A stretch of DNA of 64,000 bases from CAZUAQ01 sp964618455 (GTDB lineage: Bacteria > Planctomycetota > Phycisphaerae > UBA1845 > PWPN01). Where the stretch lies: NCBI GenBank assembly GCA_964618455.1, contig CAZUAQ010000011.1:65251-129250 (forward strand). The letters are read 5' to 3'. Position 1 is the stretch's first letter; the number at the start of each line of letters is the position of its first letter. The translations under genes and the position numbers were made by a program. Of this stretch, positions 8,801 through 16,605 are shown one piece after another. Below the pieces are notes generated by a model that worked only from the letters and a program-made list of their open reading frames with translations, did not search any database and was not told where the DNA came from.

Positions 8801-8846
8801 GCTTCGCCATGGATTCGCGCCGGGCACGGCGGAGGCGGAGGAGTAG
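5835..8846 (+). CDS. putA: Bifunctional proline dehydrogenase / L-glutamate gamma-semialdehyde dehydrogenase
   Basis: A 1003-aa protein with the two proline-catabolic enzymes in order. Residues about 100-470 are the FAD-dependent proline dehydrogenase barrel (NISIKLTSLEPNFDP, INFDMEQFNYKDLT, IRLVKGAYWDYET, LASHNIRSLASAMAY). Residues about 505-985 are the NAD-dependent aldehyde dehydrogenase (GVIAPWNFPLAI, FTGSRHVGVEI, EMGGKNAIIVDADADLDEA). Catalytic Glu758 and Cys792 (AGQKCSACSR) are present. There is no N-terminal DNA-binding domain like that of E. coli PutA, so it is an enzyme only. GGGAG lies 6 nt before the ATG. It ends 3 bp from the convergent beta-helix gene with no evident terminator. 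Proline would be oxidised to glutamate, feeding electrons to quinone and NAD. Confidence 0.95.
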   Translation: MPHRHLEPRIQEIGREILDRARAAEPSVIRVDWWINRLMHWAMGNDARRNQLFRFVDVLPSLATDRDVVQHLREYLIRPDVPLPGPFARMVRSAADGAWFASRLAGVTRTSVLSMARQFIAGQNADEAVASVRKLRDRHMGFTMDLLGEATTSVGQAEQYARRVLDLMEALTRVADEWASLPVLDATTRGAMPRVNISIKLTSLEPNFDPAAPEYSIAAVLERVRPILRAAQRQGAFINFDMEQFNYKDLTLATFRRVLSESEFNDFADAGIVLQAYLTEASHDLEELLRWVEQRGTPIAIRLVKGAYWDYETIHAIQEGWDSPVWTDKWRSDAQFEAMARSLLDHHRLVRPALASHNIRSLASAMAYAEHQEIDRRDYEIQMLLGMGDPLKTAVAGMDYGLRIYTPYGELIPGMAYLIRRLLENTSNESFLKHTFHDEMDTEQLLADPEESRPSSTPIPAPTTIDPEEDVAMMPFAFEPLTDFSRAARRQAMSDALERVHGKFGEQYTCVVGGREIKTAHQEPSVNPSRTGEIVGLAHFADVDLARQAVTTARQAFEDEWSHVTPAERAALLRKVAELMRHKRFDLTAWIIYESGKPWREADADVAEAIDFCKYYAQQIERLTDRPRRRHFPGEDNTYVYRPRGVVGVIAPWNFPLAILTGMSAAALAAGNTVVLKPAEQTPVVAAQLMQLFLDADFPPGVVNMVFGRGESVGAALVDHPDVNLIAFTGSRHVGVEIHEKASTWKPGQAALKRVIAEMGGKNAIIVDADADLDEAVVGVVNSAFGYAGQKCSACSRAVVHHGIKEAFVERLVETTRSLVIGEASSPETRVGPLIDAAAVEKTRSYLDHGRDAAREIYSAELGDLGEHGTYAPPTIFADVAPEARIAQEEIFGPVLAVIDADSFADGLRIANATDYALTGGIFSRSPDHIALARRNFRVGNLYINRGITGALVDRQPFGGFKMSGIGSKAGGPDYLLQFMEPQTITENTLRHGFAPGTAEAEE

Positions 8847-8849
8847 CGA

Positions 8850-10265
8850 TCATTCGTAGCAGGACGAATCGGCGGGCACGAATGGACCGGACGTGCAGAG
8901 TTGCAAAATGGCGAAGTCGTCCTGATCGACATCGCCGTCCCGATCGATGTCGCCCTTGATCCGAGGTGGACATCCCGACGCATCGATGGCGACTCCCGGG
9001 ATTGTGCCCAGGCAGACGTCGTTACTGTCGGGCACGCCATCGTTATCTTCGTCGTTCTGCGAGCTCATGCCGGCGAACTCGAAAACGCCCATGTCCACGA
9101 TCGGCGGGATGCCGTTGCCGGTGTCGGGGCTGCCGGTGTCATCGAGGAAGCGTGGACTGCCGTCGAGATCAGTTGTGATCTCGAGCGGTAGTGCATTGTT
9201 GTTGCCGCTGTCGATGGCGGGGGAATTGGACTGGAGATGAAAGTCGCCTGAGCCAATGAACATCGGATCCTGACTGATGTTGTTGATCGTCCAGTTCACG
9301 AAACCGCCGCTGGCAATGTAGGCATCGGGTTGACCGCCGTCGATCGTGCAGTAATCCACGAGCGCGAATCCGTTCGGCCCGACCGCCACCTGGGGCCCTA
9401 AAGGCGAATCATTCGCCCAGAGCACGCTGTTGATGACTTCGTTGCCGGCGTTGTTGTCGTCGAGATAGAGCGCGCCTCCCCGCTGAAAGGCGAGATTGCT
9501 CACGAAGGTGTTGTTGAGGAGGCTGATCTGCGAGAGTTGCCACACGTGGTAGAGGGCTCCGCCGATGCTCGCGGAATTGCCCCAGTACAGCGAATTGATC
9601 GAGATCAGCGACCCGTTGATCAGATAGACCGCGCCGCCATTGTCTCGGGCGGTGTTGTCCACGAATCGGCAGTTGATCAGCGAGGTTTCCGTGGCGGATG
9701 ACGTCTCGATGTTGATGGCACCGCCGCTTCCGACGGAATGATTGGCGATGAACCGGCAACCGGTGAAATCCACCGGCCCTCCGATGACGTGGACCGCGCC
9801 GCGACTAGAGGTGTTGGATTCAAACGTGCAGTCCTCGACGACGGGGCTGCCGGAAATGATCACGAACCCCATGCAGTCGACAATACGGGAGTGGCGAATG
9901 ATGGGACTCGCGCCGCAGGTCACCGGGACCTGGCTCCGCCTGATCGTGATGCCGTCGAGAATCGTCGTCTGGGTTTCATCGTTGACGAATCGAATGCCGA
10001 AGTTGGACGTGTTCATGCAATCAATGACGGTGGACGCGACGACGGTCGGGTTCGTGGGGTCGGAACTGCGGATGGTGATCTCGAGCCCGAAGGTGTCGAG
10101 GTTCCAGTTGTTGGTCCCGGAATAGGTGCCCGGGGCGATCACGACTTCGTCACCGGCCTGGGAGGCGAAAATGGCCTGTTGAATGGTCTGGTATTCGGTC
10201 GGCACGTGACGCTCGACGCCGTAGACGCAGGCGGCCATCCCGAAAAACGCGAAGGTTCTCATCAT
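8850..10265 (-). CDS. Secreted right-handed beta-helix protein with dockerin-like C-terminus
   Basis: A 471-aa exported protein. A short signal sequence (MMRTFAFFGMAACVYGVE) precedes the typical opening HVPTEYQTIQQAIFASQAGDEVVIAPGTY. Residues about 50-330 are parallel beta-helix rungs with repeated FxNNxxxxGGAxY patterns (NHSVGSGGAINI, DNTARDNGGAVYL, NLAFQRGGALYL). A calcium-binding NDEDNDGVPDSNDVC segment follows, then a final GDIDRDGDVDQDDFAILQL loop as in dockerin type I repeats. Such proteins in planctomycetes are probable surface or polysaccharide-associated proteins. No catalytic residues are evident. GGGAGAAAG precedes the ATG. The 272 bp between it and the upstream Gfo/Idh gene is AT-richer and holds no gene I can support. 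Confidence 0.8.
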   Translation of the reverse strand: MMRTFAFFGMAACVYGVERHVPTEYQTIQQAIFASQAGDEVVIAPGTYSGTNNWNLDTFGLEITIRSSDPTNPTVVASTVIDCMNTSNFGIRFVNDETQTTILDGITIRRSQVPVTCGASPIIRHSRIVDCMGFVIISGSPVVEDCTFESNTSSRGAVHVIGGPVDFTGCRFIANHSVGSGGAINIETSSATETSLINCRFVDNTARDNGGAVYLINGSLISINSLYWGNSASIGGALYHVWQLSQISLLNNTFVSNLAFQRGGALYLDDNNAGNEVINSVLWANDSPLGPQVAVGPNGFALVDYCTIDGGQPDAYIASGGFVNWTINNISQDPMFIGSGDFHLQSNSPAIDSGNNNALPLEITTDLDGSPRFLDDTGSPDTGNGIPPIVDMGVFEFAGMSSQNDEDNDGVPDSNDVCLGTIPGVAIDASGCPPRIKGDIDRDGDVDQDDFAILQLCTSGPFVPADSSCYE

Positions 10266-10537
10266 CTCTTTCTCCCTCTGAACTCATCAGGTGGGACCCG
10301 TGGAAGCCCTGATGCGGTGGTCAGGCAGACCCCATTCTACAAACCCCTGACTGTTCCAGAGGAGTTGTGTATTGCCCAATGTCACAATTTGAACAGGAAA
10401 TTAGCGAAATTCGGCAGGCGGATTAGCGGAAATCCACACCAGCGGAGCGGAAGTGACGCCGCAGTGGCAGCCATAAATTCATGCAGGGAAGTATTTTATC
10501 AATTTCGTGGAAATTCTGGTCAAGCCGGACTGTTGAT

Positions 10538-11758
10538 TCAGGATTTCAGCCCGCTCAGATCCGGTTCCAGTTTATTGGACCTCTTGTGCATATCGACCCA
10601 CGAGAGTTCACCGCCGAGGTACGCGGCATCGCGTCCGAGAATGCACGTGAGATTGCTGCGGACCGAGGGGGCCACGGTTTCATTGGCGATCTGCCCGTTG
10701 ATGATGAAGCGGTGGAAATCCTTGATGTTGTTGATGGCCCCGGAGTCGTAGAGTCCGCTGAATTTGGCGCCTTCGTAGGGGTGTTTACCGCGGATCATCG
10801 CGTGGCCGAAGTAGTCGGTGTCCGCCGTGCCTTCCGTGCCGTAAATCACGCAGGGGATTCGCTCGTCGGAGCCGGGGACGACCTGGTGGCCCTCGTACGA
10901 CAGCACGAAGTCGTCGGGGAAGTGGAAGACGCAGTTGAAGTGGTCCCAGATGTTGCCGTATTCGCGCGTCTTGCCTTTGCCGCCGGCACCGTAGGCTTTA
11001 ATCGGATCAGCATCGATGAACCACGTCGCGACGTCGAGCGTGTGAATGTTCTGTTCGACGATGAAGTCGCCGGAAATCTCCTTCGTGCAGTACCACCGCC
11101 CGGGGGCGAGACGTTCGGCGGGATCGATGGCGGGGGCGAGGTTTCCCCCGGCGGTGCGATACTCCGCCACGCCGGTGACAAGTTTGCCGATCTTGCCGGC
11201 GTGCACGCGTTTGACCGTTTCGCGATAGAAAGGGTTGTTCCGCGTTTGGAAATCCACGAGGAACACCAGCTTCTTGTCCGTGGCTCTACGTCCTGAATCG
11301 GCAATGGACTGACACCCTGGCACATCGATCGCGACGGGCTTGGCGAGGAAGACGTGCTTGCCCGCCTCGACCGCCGCCGCCGCTTGTTCCGGGTGGAAGT
11401 ACGGCGGGGTTTCAATCACTACGGCATCGATGTCGTCGTCGAGCAGCTGCTTGTATCCCGAGAGCGTCGTGTGGCGATGTTCGGGGGCGACGTTGAACGC
11501 TTCGCCGAACTTGTCCGCGCGATGGGCATAGTAGTCCGCGCAGGCGGTGAAGACATACGGGCCGTTCTTCAGAAAGCGCGGAGCGATCCACATCCCGCGC
11601 CCGCCGCAGCCGACCAGCCCGAGCTTGATCTTGGAATTGGTTTCTGTGCCACGGACCGAAGTCGGCTTGACGATGGTGGCGGCGGCCATGGCGGCAGCGC
11701 CACTGCTCAGGAACGTCCTTCGGCCAAGGCGTTTCTCACGTGACGTGTTCTTGGACAT
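10538..11758 (-). CDS. Tat-exported Gfo/Idh/MocA family oxidoreductase
   Basis: A 406-aa protein with a twin-arginine signal (GRRTFLSSGAAAMAAATIV) at residues 12-30, so it is probably periplasmic. The Rossmann motif IKLGLVGCGGRGMW is near residue 44, with AVVIETPPYFHPEQ and GKHVFLAKPVAID (the EKP-like catalytic Lys) after it. The C-terminal alpha/beta substrate domain includes VEQNIHTLDVATWFID. Planctomycetes carry many such Tat-linked paralogues that act on sugars or cyclitols with a tightly bound NAD(P). The exact substrate is unknown. It lies 28 bp downstream of the small zinc-ribbon membrane gene and may be co-transcribed with it. Confidence 0.88.
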   Translation of the reverse strand: MSKNTSREKRLGRRTFLSSGAAAMAAATIVKPTSVRGTETNSKIKLGLVGCGGRGMWIAPRFLKNGPYVFTACADYYAHRADKFGEAFNVAPEHRHTTLSGYKQLLDDDIDAVVIETPPYFHPEQAAAAVEAGKHVFLAKPVAIDVPGCQSIADSGRRATDKKLVFLVDFQTRNNPFYRETVKRVHAGKIGKLVTGVAEYRTAGGNLAPAIDPAERLAPGRWYCTKEISGDFIVEQNIHTLDVATWFIDADPIKAYGAGGKGKTREYGNIWDHFNCVFHFPDDFVLSYEGHQVVPGSDERIPCVIYGTEGTADTDYFGHAMIRGKHPYEGAKFSGLYDSGAINNIKDFHRFIINGQIANETVAPSVRSNLTCILGRDAAYLGGELSWVDMHKRSNKLEPDLSGLKS

Positions 11759-11786
11759 GATCGATCCCCTTTCATTTCAAGGTCAG

Positions 11787-12098
11787 TCATATCCGCGTGC
11801 CGCATTCCGGGCAAGTGCCGCTGACATTGCCGGTGAGGTTATAACCGCATTGGTGGCAATGCCCGATCGGCGGAGTCTTCCTCGTTGACCAGACGGGCTT
11901 TTTCGGCCAGACCGTCCGGGAGAACGTGTGGTATCCGGCGAGTGTGCCCAGAACAAAAGGAATTCCGAAGCCGATGATGAGATCCAGCGTTGCAATGCCC
12001 ACCATTATCCGTTCGAAAAGCAGTACAGTAAGAATCACGACGCAGAGGAAGATGAATCCCCCGCCCAGGAGTCCGGCAACGAGTCGGACGTAGAACAT
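11787..12098 (-). CDS. Small membrane protein with C-terminal zinc ribbon
   Basis: A 103-aa protein with two or three hydrophobic segments (residues 5-27 and 37-55) and a C-terminal zinc ribbon, HCHQCGYNLTGN...GTCPECGTRI, with two CxxC knuckles. This CGYxLxG...CPECG form is very common in planctomycete membrane proteins of unknown role. The zinc ribbon would face the cytoplasm. It precedes the Gfo/Idh gene by 28 bp. The 177-bp upstream region contains overlapping AACGAA hairpins that may regulate it. Confidence 0.7.
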   Translation of the reverse strand: MFYVRLVAGLLGGGFIFLCVVILTVLLFERIMVGIATLDLIIGFGIPFVLGTLAGYHTFSRTVWPKKPVWSTRKTPPIGHCHQCGYNLTGNVSGTCPECGTRI

Positions 12099-12157
12099 GA
12101 CGTCAATCCCTCGGACGATCAGGACAATCTTGTTGGTTGTCCAACTTACTCGGCACG

Positions 12158-12191
12158 AACGAAATCGCTGAGATTTCGTTGAACGAATCTC
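12158..12191. promoter_or_regulatory. Overlapping AACGAA hairpins (possible switch or operator)
   Basis: AACGAAATC (12158-12166) pairs perfectly with GATTTCGTT (12172-12180) around a 5-nt loop. The second arm can instead pair with AACGAATCTC (12182-12191). The two hairpins are mutually exclusive. Another TTTCGTT occurs at 12248-12254, and GTTGG/CCAAC and GGACAA/TTGTCC stems lie nearby at 12122-12145. All are upstream of the zinc-ribbon gene on the minus strand and downstream of the 12276-12674 gene. They could be an attenuator or a cluster of repressor half-sites. Confidence 0.35.
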
Positions 12192-12275
12192 GGCCAGTTC
12201 AGACGGTCCAGAGTTCTGCAGGTGTTGTCCAGCTTATACAAGAGGCATTTCGTTCAACGCAAGACGCAAAGCGTA

Positions 12276-12674
12276 TCAATGGTTCTTCTCGGCTGCAGAA
12301 GCCGGAAGCGCATAATACGCCCACAGAAAGAGGATCAGGAAAACTGCATCGATCAGAACCATGGGTTTCCACATGGCAGGTATGTCGTTGATCAGCCAGT
12401 GTCCTCCTGCGACGGCGCAATAACTCAGCTTGAGACCGATGGCGAAAAAGATCAGACTTCGATTGGCGGCAGGCGCGATCGCGATCCGTACGAACATGAT
12501 GGCAAAGAGAATCAGCAACGCCGCCGGAAACTGCACATATCCGGCGTGGTTGGGGGGCGGTGTCTGAAGCCATTCGAAGATCGACAGTGGCATGAACAGA
12601 AAGATGAGGCCAAGGGCGGCATCGTAAATCGCGGCGATGGCAAACAGGAATGTGATCGCCCTGGTGCACTTCAT
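12276..12674 (-). CDS. Small four-helix membrane protein, unknown function
   Basis: A 132-aa protein with four predicted transmembrane helices (about residues 6-28, 45-65, 72-92, 102-123) and a GLIFLFMPLSIFEWL motif in the first loop. I do not recognise the family beyond a general resemblance to small multi-pass membrane proteins of four helices. GGGAG lies 8 nt before the ATG. It follows the radical SAM gene by 54 bp on the same strand, so it may be the distal gene of that transcript. Confidence 0.6.
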   Translation of the reverse strand: MKCTRAITFLFAIAAIYDAALGLIFLFMPLSIFEWLQTPPPNHAGYVQFPAALLILFAIMFVRIAIAPAANRSLIFFAIGLKLSYCAVAGGHWLINDIPAMWKPMVLIDAVFLILFLWAYYALPASAAEKNH

Positions 12675-12728
12675 GTCGAATCTCCCTCAGACGGGATGCG
12701 CGCGGCGTTTCATGCTGCGCCGGCTGGT

Positions 12729-14063
12729 TCACTGGACAATGTTCTGCCTCAAGTCCCGCAGGGACCGGCGAAAGCGATTTCGCCTTCGCGTAGTGAAGTC
12801 CTGACTGTAGAGGCGGGCACCCAGCTCGCGGAAACCCGTTCTCAATTGCTCCACCGTCATCTTCTTCGGTACGAAGTTGATGTCAAACAGCGAGCATTTC
12901 GACCACGCGGTCTCATCCAGCAGCCGTCTCTCGCGTCGAAGCCGTTCATACAGCGGCGTACCCGGGAAGGGCGTCTGAAGCGTGATCTGCACCTCGTGCA
13001 GACCCGTGGCCTCGACAAAGGCGAACACCTGATTGAACACCTCCGGCCCCTGCGTATCCAGGCCGAGAACGAAGCAGCCGTTGACACTGATGCCGTGGGA
13101 TTGAATCGTGCGAATCGCTTCGGCATACGCGGGCCACTGGTCCTTTTTCCAATTGCGTCGAAGTTCGAGGCCGTCCAGTTCCGGCCCGGTCGGGCTTTCC
13201 AGGCCGATGAGCACCTGGGCGCAACCGCTCTCGCGCATCAGGCGGAGCAACTCCTCGTCACGCGCGACGGATACATCCGTCTCGGTAAACCAGCGAATAC
13301 GTCGCTCGCGAAGCTGCGGCAGGAGTTCATGCCAGTACGCGCGATTCACCACCGAGTTGTCGTCGGCGAACTCGATGAAGGGGTTCGGCCAGATTGCACG
13401 AATGCGGTCGATTTCCGCCAAGACCCGGTCGACCGGTTTCTGCTGGTACTTCGGCGTGAGCAGGATGGAACTCGCGCAGAATTCGCACTTGAACGGACAG
13501 CCGCGGCTGGTTTGTACGGTGAGCCGGTTGTACAGCTTGATGTCGAGAAGCTCGTAAGCCGGCAGGGGGGCATGGGTGAGGTCGAAGTTGATTCCGGGGG
13601 ATGCATAACATGGTTTCAAGCGGCCGGACTCCGCATCCTCCAGCACCTCCGCCCAGTGCAGTTCACCTTCGCCGATGACGACCGCATCGCAATGCTGCCC
13701 GGCTTCCTCGGCCATGGTGCTCACATGCAGACCGCCCATCACGATTTGGGTGGATGAACGGCGCAGCCGATTCGCCAGGGCGTACGCCTCGCGGATCTGC
13801 GCGGTGAAGCTGGAGATGGCGACGAGGTCGGCGGATTGAATCGCGTCGAACGTCTGCGGATCAAGTCGGGAGAGATCGGGGACCTCATAGTATCGGCGTT
13901 CATGGTGCGCCGGCGTCATTCCCGCCAGCGTCAGCAAGCCCAGGCTTGGGAGTGAGGCGACCACTTTACTTCGTTCAACAAAGCCCGGCAGCGTGAGTCC
14001 GAAGCGCATCAACTCCTCGTCACAGGCCCGGACACCACTCATAGCGACGAATGCAATCTTCAT
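12729..14063 (-). CDS. B12-binding-domain radical SAM protein
   Basis: A 444-aa protein with an N-terminal cobalamin-binding-like Rossmann domain (residues 1-145, with IVMGGLHVSTMAEE and DAVVIGEGE). A radical SAM core carries Cys189, Cys193 and Cys196 in SRGCPFKCEFC. Later motifs FIEFADDNSVVN, VLIGLESP and QTPFPGTPLYERL are typical of B12-radical SAM enzymes of the BchE/hopanoid-modification type. It could act as a methyltransferase or cyclase on lipids or other natural products, but the substrate is not readable. The start is the ATG at 14063, which overlaps the upstream membrane gene as TGATG. The longer upstream frame is that gene in another frame. The tight coupling suggests the small membrane protein is a partner. 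Confidence 0.85.
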   Translation of the reverse strand: MKIAFVAMSGVRACDEELMRFGLTLPGFVERSKVVASLPSLGLLTLAGMTPAHHERRYYEVPDLSRLDPQTFDAIQSADLVAISSFTAQIREAYALANRLRRSSTQIVMGGLHVSTMAEEAGQHCDAVVIGEGELHWAEVLEDAESGRLKPCYASPGINFDLTHAPLPAYELLDIKLYNRLTVQTSRGCPFKCEFCASSILLTPKYQQKPVDRVLAEIDRIRAIWPNPFIEFADDNSVVNRAYWHELLPQLRERRIRWFTETDVSVARDEELLRLMRESGCAQVLIGLESPTGPELDGLELRRNWKKDQWPAYAEAIRTIQSHGISVNGCFVLGLDTQGPEVFNQVFAFVEATGLHEVQITLQTPFPGTPLYERLRRERRLLDETAWSKCSLFDINFVPKKMTVEQLRTGFRELGARLYSQDFTTRRRNRFRRSLRDLRQNIVQ

Positions 14064-14440
14064 CAAATGAGCCCCTGGGAGATGAAGAGCACAATCCCGA
14101 TCAGGAGGGATCCCACGGGCACGGCGAACAGGTGCCGAAAGCCCTTGCGATACGCTGAGAGATAGCAGACGGCCGGCATGGTGGCGGCGCCGATGATGAA
14201 CAACCACGCCGTCCAGACGGGATCGTATTCGGGGGAGAGGCGCGGGAGAGTCAGTGCGAAGGCGAGATTAATGAAGCCCAGCCCGAAGAAGGAGATGTGC
14301 CCCAGGCGCACCATTCGGCGCGTCCACGAATCATAGCCCCCCAGCCATGCTTCACGTGCGAAAAACAAACCTGAGATCATCCCCGAGACGAATCCCAGCA
14401 GGATGCCGATCCACCCGGCGATCAGATTGGCCAATTCCAT
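14063..14440 (-). CDS. Four-helix membrane protein coupled to the radical SAM gene
   Basis: A 125-aa protein with about four transmembrane helices (residues 3-25, 43-62, 74-93, 104-122). The start ATG at 14440 has AGGGG 8 nt upstream, so it is preferred over a longer GTG form at 14470. Its stop overlaps the radical SAM start (TGATG), which implies translational coupling. I do not recognise the family. Context suggests a membrane partner or substrate-handling component for the radical SAM enzyme, which is inference only. Confidence 0.6.
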   Translation of the reverse strand: MELANLIAGWIGILLGFVSGMISGLFFAREAWLGGYDSWTRRMVRLGHISFFGLGFINLAFALTLPRLSPEYDPVWTAWLFIIGAATMPAVCYLSAYRKGFRHLFAVPVGSLLIGIVLFISQGLI

Positions 14441-14490
14441 GATGACCCCTGCGTGCGATGGCGAAATCACTGATACAAATCCTTCTATGC

Positions 14491-14519
14491 ATTCTACACG
14501 AGGAAGGTTTACCGTTCAG
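14491..14519 (-). promoter_or_regulatory. Candidate promoter of the membrane protein-radical SAM operon
   Basis: On the minus strand TAGAAT (complement of 14491-14496, 5 of 6 to TATAAT) lies 17 bp downstream of CTGAAC (complement of 14514-14519, only 3 of 6). The predicted start is about 45 nt before the ATG at 14440. The -10 is good and the -35 is poor. Confidence 0.35.
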
Positions 14520-14685
14520 CCATCTGATTCACCATCATGTGGTTCGAGCACATCACGGACATTCGAACTTCGAGGGGGCTTTCCCATTGCAAAAAGCAGA
14601 GCGCGTCTCGTGAAGACGACGCACCCTGCTCCTGGAGAAACGGCTGGTCTCGCCAATCGGTCAGTCAGAATTCATGTTTCGCCGC

Positions 14686-15468
14686 TCAACGGCCGTAGCC
14701 GTACTGCCGGGCGCCACCCGCGCGGGCGACCTGGTAGTTGCTGTAGCGCTTGTTCGGCCGCTCGGAACGAGCGCTCGTCGTGCGGACCGGCGTGGCGCTG
14801 CGCTGCACGACCTTGTTCGGGCGGACGACGCCGCTGACGGTCCTGCCGTGCGTCGCGCCTTGGCGGACAGTCGCATTGTGTCGCGCGTTTCCGCCGTGCC
14901 GCGTGTGGGCGTAGCGATTATTGGTCGCGTGACCACGCACCGGCGTGCCGCGGCGAGCGACGGTCTGACGGCCGTTCTGATACGCATGCGTATTCGCCTG
15001 GACCGTTCCGCCATGGCGGGTGTCGCCGGTGGCGGTGGCGGTCGCCGCGCCGCCCGGACGGCTCGTGGTCGATCCGCCGGACTCGACGGCGCGCTGCGTG
15101 CCGCCGTTGGCGATGACGCCGCCATAACTGCCGGTCACCTGTCCGTTGTTGCCGATGCTCATGTTGAGCGTTCCGGCATAGGCGGGACCCTGCTTCGGCG
15201 CGATGGCGTGGCTGAATGAAAGATCCATGCCCTCGTCATCCACACCGAAGGCCACGCCGCGCGACGTGTTGACGTTGCCCGTGTTGCTGTGCGTCCGGGC
15301 GAAGCCGCGCCCGTCGTCGCCGCCGCTCCAGTCGGCGGTAGCTCCGGCGGTGCCCGGCGTGCCCCAGCCGTTGGTGGCGTTCGCGCTGGTGGACGCGTCA
15401 CCGGCCATCGCCGCGTTCGCCAGAATCAATCCCAGTCCGCTTATCGTGATGAAGGTCCAACGTGTCAT
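14686..15468 (-). CDS. Secreted low-complexity protein, unknown function
   Basis: A 260-aa exported protein. The signal peptide ends near ANAAMA/GDAS. The N-terminal half is Gly/Ser/Thr/Asn-rich with beta character (HSNTGNVNTSRGVAFGVDD, LNMSIGNNGQVTGSYGG). Residues about 145-260 are Arg/His/Thr/Asn-rich and strongly basic (NRYAHTRHGGNARHN), probably disordered. I recognise no domain. It follows the similarly biased repeat protein at 15587-16309 on the same strand, with a strong hairpin between them, so the pair may be co-expressed at different levels. A cell-surface or extracellular role is inferred from the signal peptide alone. Confidence 0.6.
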   Translation of the reverse strand: MTRWTFITISGLGLILANAAMAGDASTSANATNGWGTPGTAGATADWSGGDDGRGFARTHSNTGNVNTSRGVAFGVDDEGMDLSFSHAIAPKQGPAYAGTLNMSIGNNGQVTGSYGGVIANGGTQRAVESGGSTTSRPGGAATATATGDTRHGGTVQANTHAYQNGRQTVARRGTPVRGHATNNRYAHTRHGGNARHNATVRQGATHGRTVSGVVRPNKVVQRSATPVRTTSARSERPNKRYSNYQVARAGGARQYGYGR

Positions 15469-15542
15469 GGCTTGTACTCCCTGTTCTCCCGTGGATCCGC
15501 TCCGGATCCGATCCGACTGACGACCATCCCATTTCCTGAGTG

Positions 15543-15568
15543 GGGGAGCGGGACGCTGCCCGCTCCCC
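15543..15568 (-). terminator. Strong hairpin between the two secreted repeat-protein genes
   Basis: GGGGAGCGGG (15543-15552) and CCCGCTCCCC (15559-15568) form a perfect 10-bp stem with a 6-nt loop, 19 nt after the stop of the 15587-16309 gene. No T-run follows on either strand. It may be an attenuating or mRNA-stabilising hairpin rather than a classical intrinsic terminator. Confidence 0.4.
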
Positions 15569-15586
15569 GGGTGTTGCCTGTGTGAC

Positions 15587-16309
15587 TTACCGGCGTACTT
15601 CCACGACGGTCACGCGCGAGTTGCCGTGCCCGAACCGGCTGGCCCGGCTGATGCTCGTGGCGTGCACGTTGCTCGAGCGACGCCACCCGCTGCGGCTCAC
15701 ACCGTAGCCATCCGCCGTGGCGGAACCGTAGTATCCGGACTCGCTGTCCGAGACGACGCGACTTCGCGCCCGTCCGCCGACCGTGTCCGCGATCGAATCG
15801 CTTCGGCTCACGGCGCGGCCACCGAGGTAACCGCGACTGCGTGCCGAGCTGCGGCTGTCGGCGCGACCCCATCGGCTCAATGCGGCCGAGGTGGAATGGC
15901 TTCGTGCCGTACCGCCATAGCTCCCCCGCGCGTCGGCATCGCTGTGGCTGATGGCCACACCGCCGACCGTGGCGGCGATGCTCTCGCTGGTGGAGATCGC
16001 CGATCCGCCGTACACGCCGCGAGCGTCCGCGCGGGACGTGCTCTCCGCGTACCCGCGGTCCGCCATGGCCACGGCATCGCTGGCGGCGTAACCGTTGCGA
16101 TTGCCGATGGCGTAGGAATCCGCGACCGCACGCCCGCCGTTGGACGCGCCGGCATAGGCCGATGAATCGGCGTTGCCGACAGACGTGGCGTTGGCCGAGG
16201 CGGATCCCCCGTTCGTGGCGACGGAGACGGCCGTGGCCGAAGCGCCCCACGCCTGCCCCGCACCGAGGCACCCGATGACTGCTGCCGTGATGAGTTTCCC
16301 GCGTTTCAT
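15587..16309 (-). CDS. Secreted Ala/Ser/Gly imperfect-repeat protein
   Basis: A 240-aa exported protein with a signal peptide (TAAVIGCLGAGQAWG). From residue 24 to about 200 it is built of imperfect repeats of 20-25 residues in which a GG turn is followed by alternating small residues: GGSASANATS, GGRAVADSYA, GGSAISTSES, GGVAISHSDA, GGTARSHSTS, GGRAVSRSDS. The alternating pattern suggests a beta-solenoid, similar in style to YadA-head or silk-like repeats, rather than disorder. The C-terminus is short and basic (RVTVVEVRR). I know no named family. The gene precedes another biased secreted protein and lies divergent from a zinc-ribbon gene. The 296 bp between them is AT-rich with no gene and no clear promoter. 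Confidence 0.65.
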   Translation of the reverse strand: MKRGKLITAAVIGCLGAGQAWGASATAVSVATNGGSASANATSVGNADSSAYAGASNGGRAVADSYAIGNRNGYAASDAVAMADRGYAESTSRADARGVYGGSAISTSESIAATVGGVAISHSDADARGSYGGTARSHSTSAALSRWGRADSRSSARSRGYLGGRAVSRSDSIADTVGGRARSRVVSDSESGYYGSATADGYGVSRSGWRRSSNVHATSISRASRFGHGNSRVTVVEVRR

Positions 16310-16605
16310 GACTCAACTCCTTTTTTCAGGAAGCCTCACGCTCCAAGCATCCGTCGCGTTTCCGACCCGGTTTCGCGGCCTTCCGGACGCTTCACAGGGA
16401 TAGACACATGTCATCTGGAAATAGTTAGCAATGTGAAACTATTTTCTTTGTGAATCATTTCACGATGTCACGAGGGGCTTGCATTACTGACAGGAAGGTC
16501 CGGCGATCGAAATAAGGCGGAGATTTTGAATGGCGATGAAGATGTCGATTATGCATAATTCCTTTGCCGGAATAGGGAGTTCCGTATGGGATCGAGGGAG
16601 TGACC

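Noticed and set aside
5835..8846. Possible fusion or frameshift artefact joining two genes
   Set aside because: The two enzyme domains occur in the normal PutA order with intact motifs and one continuous frame.
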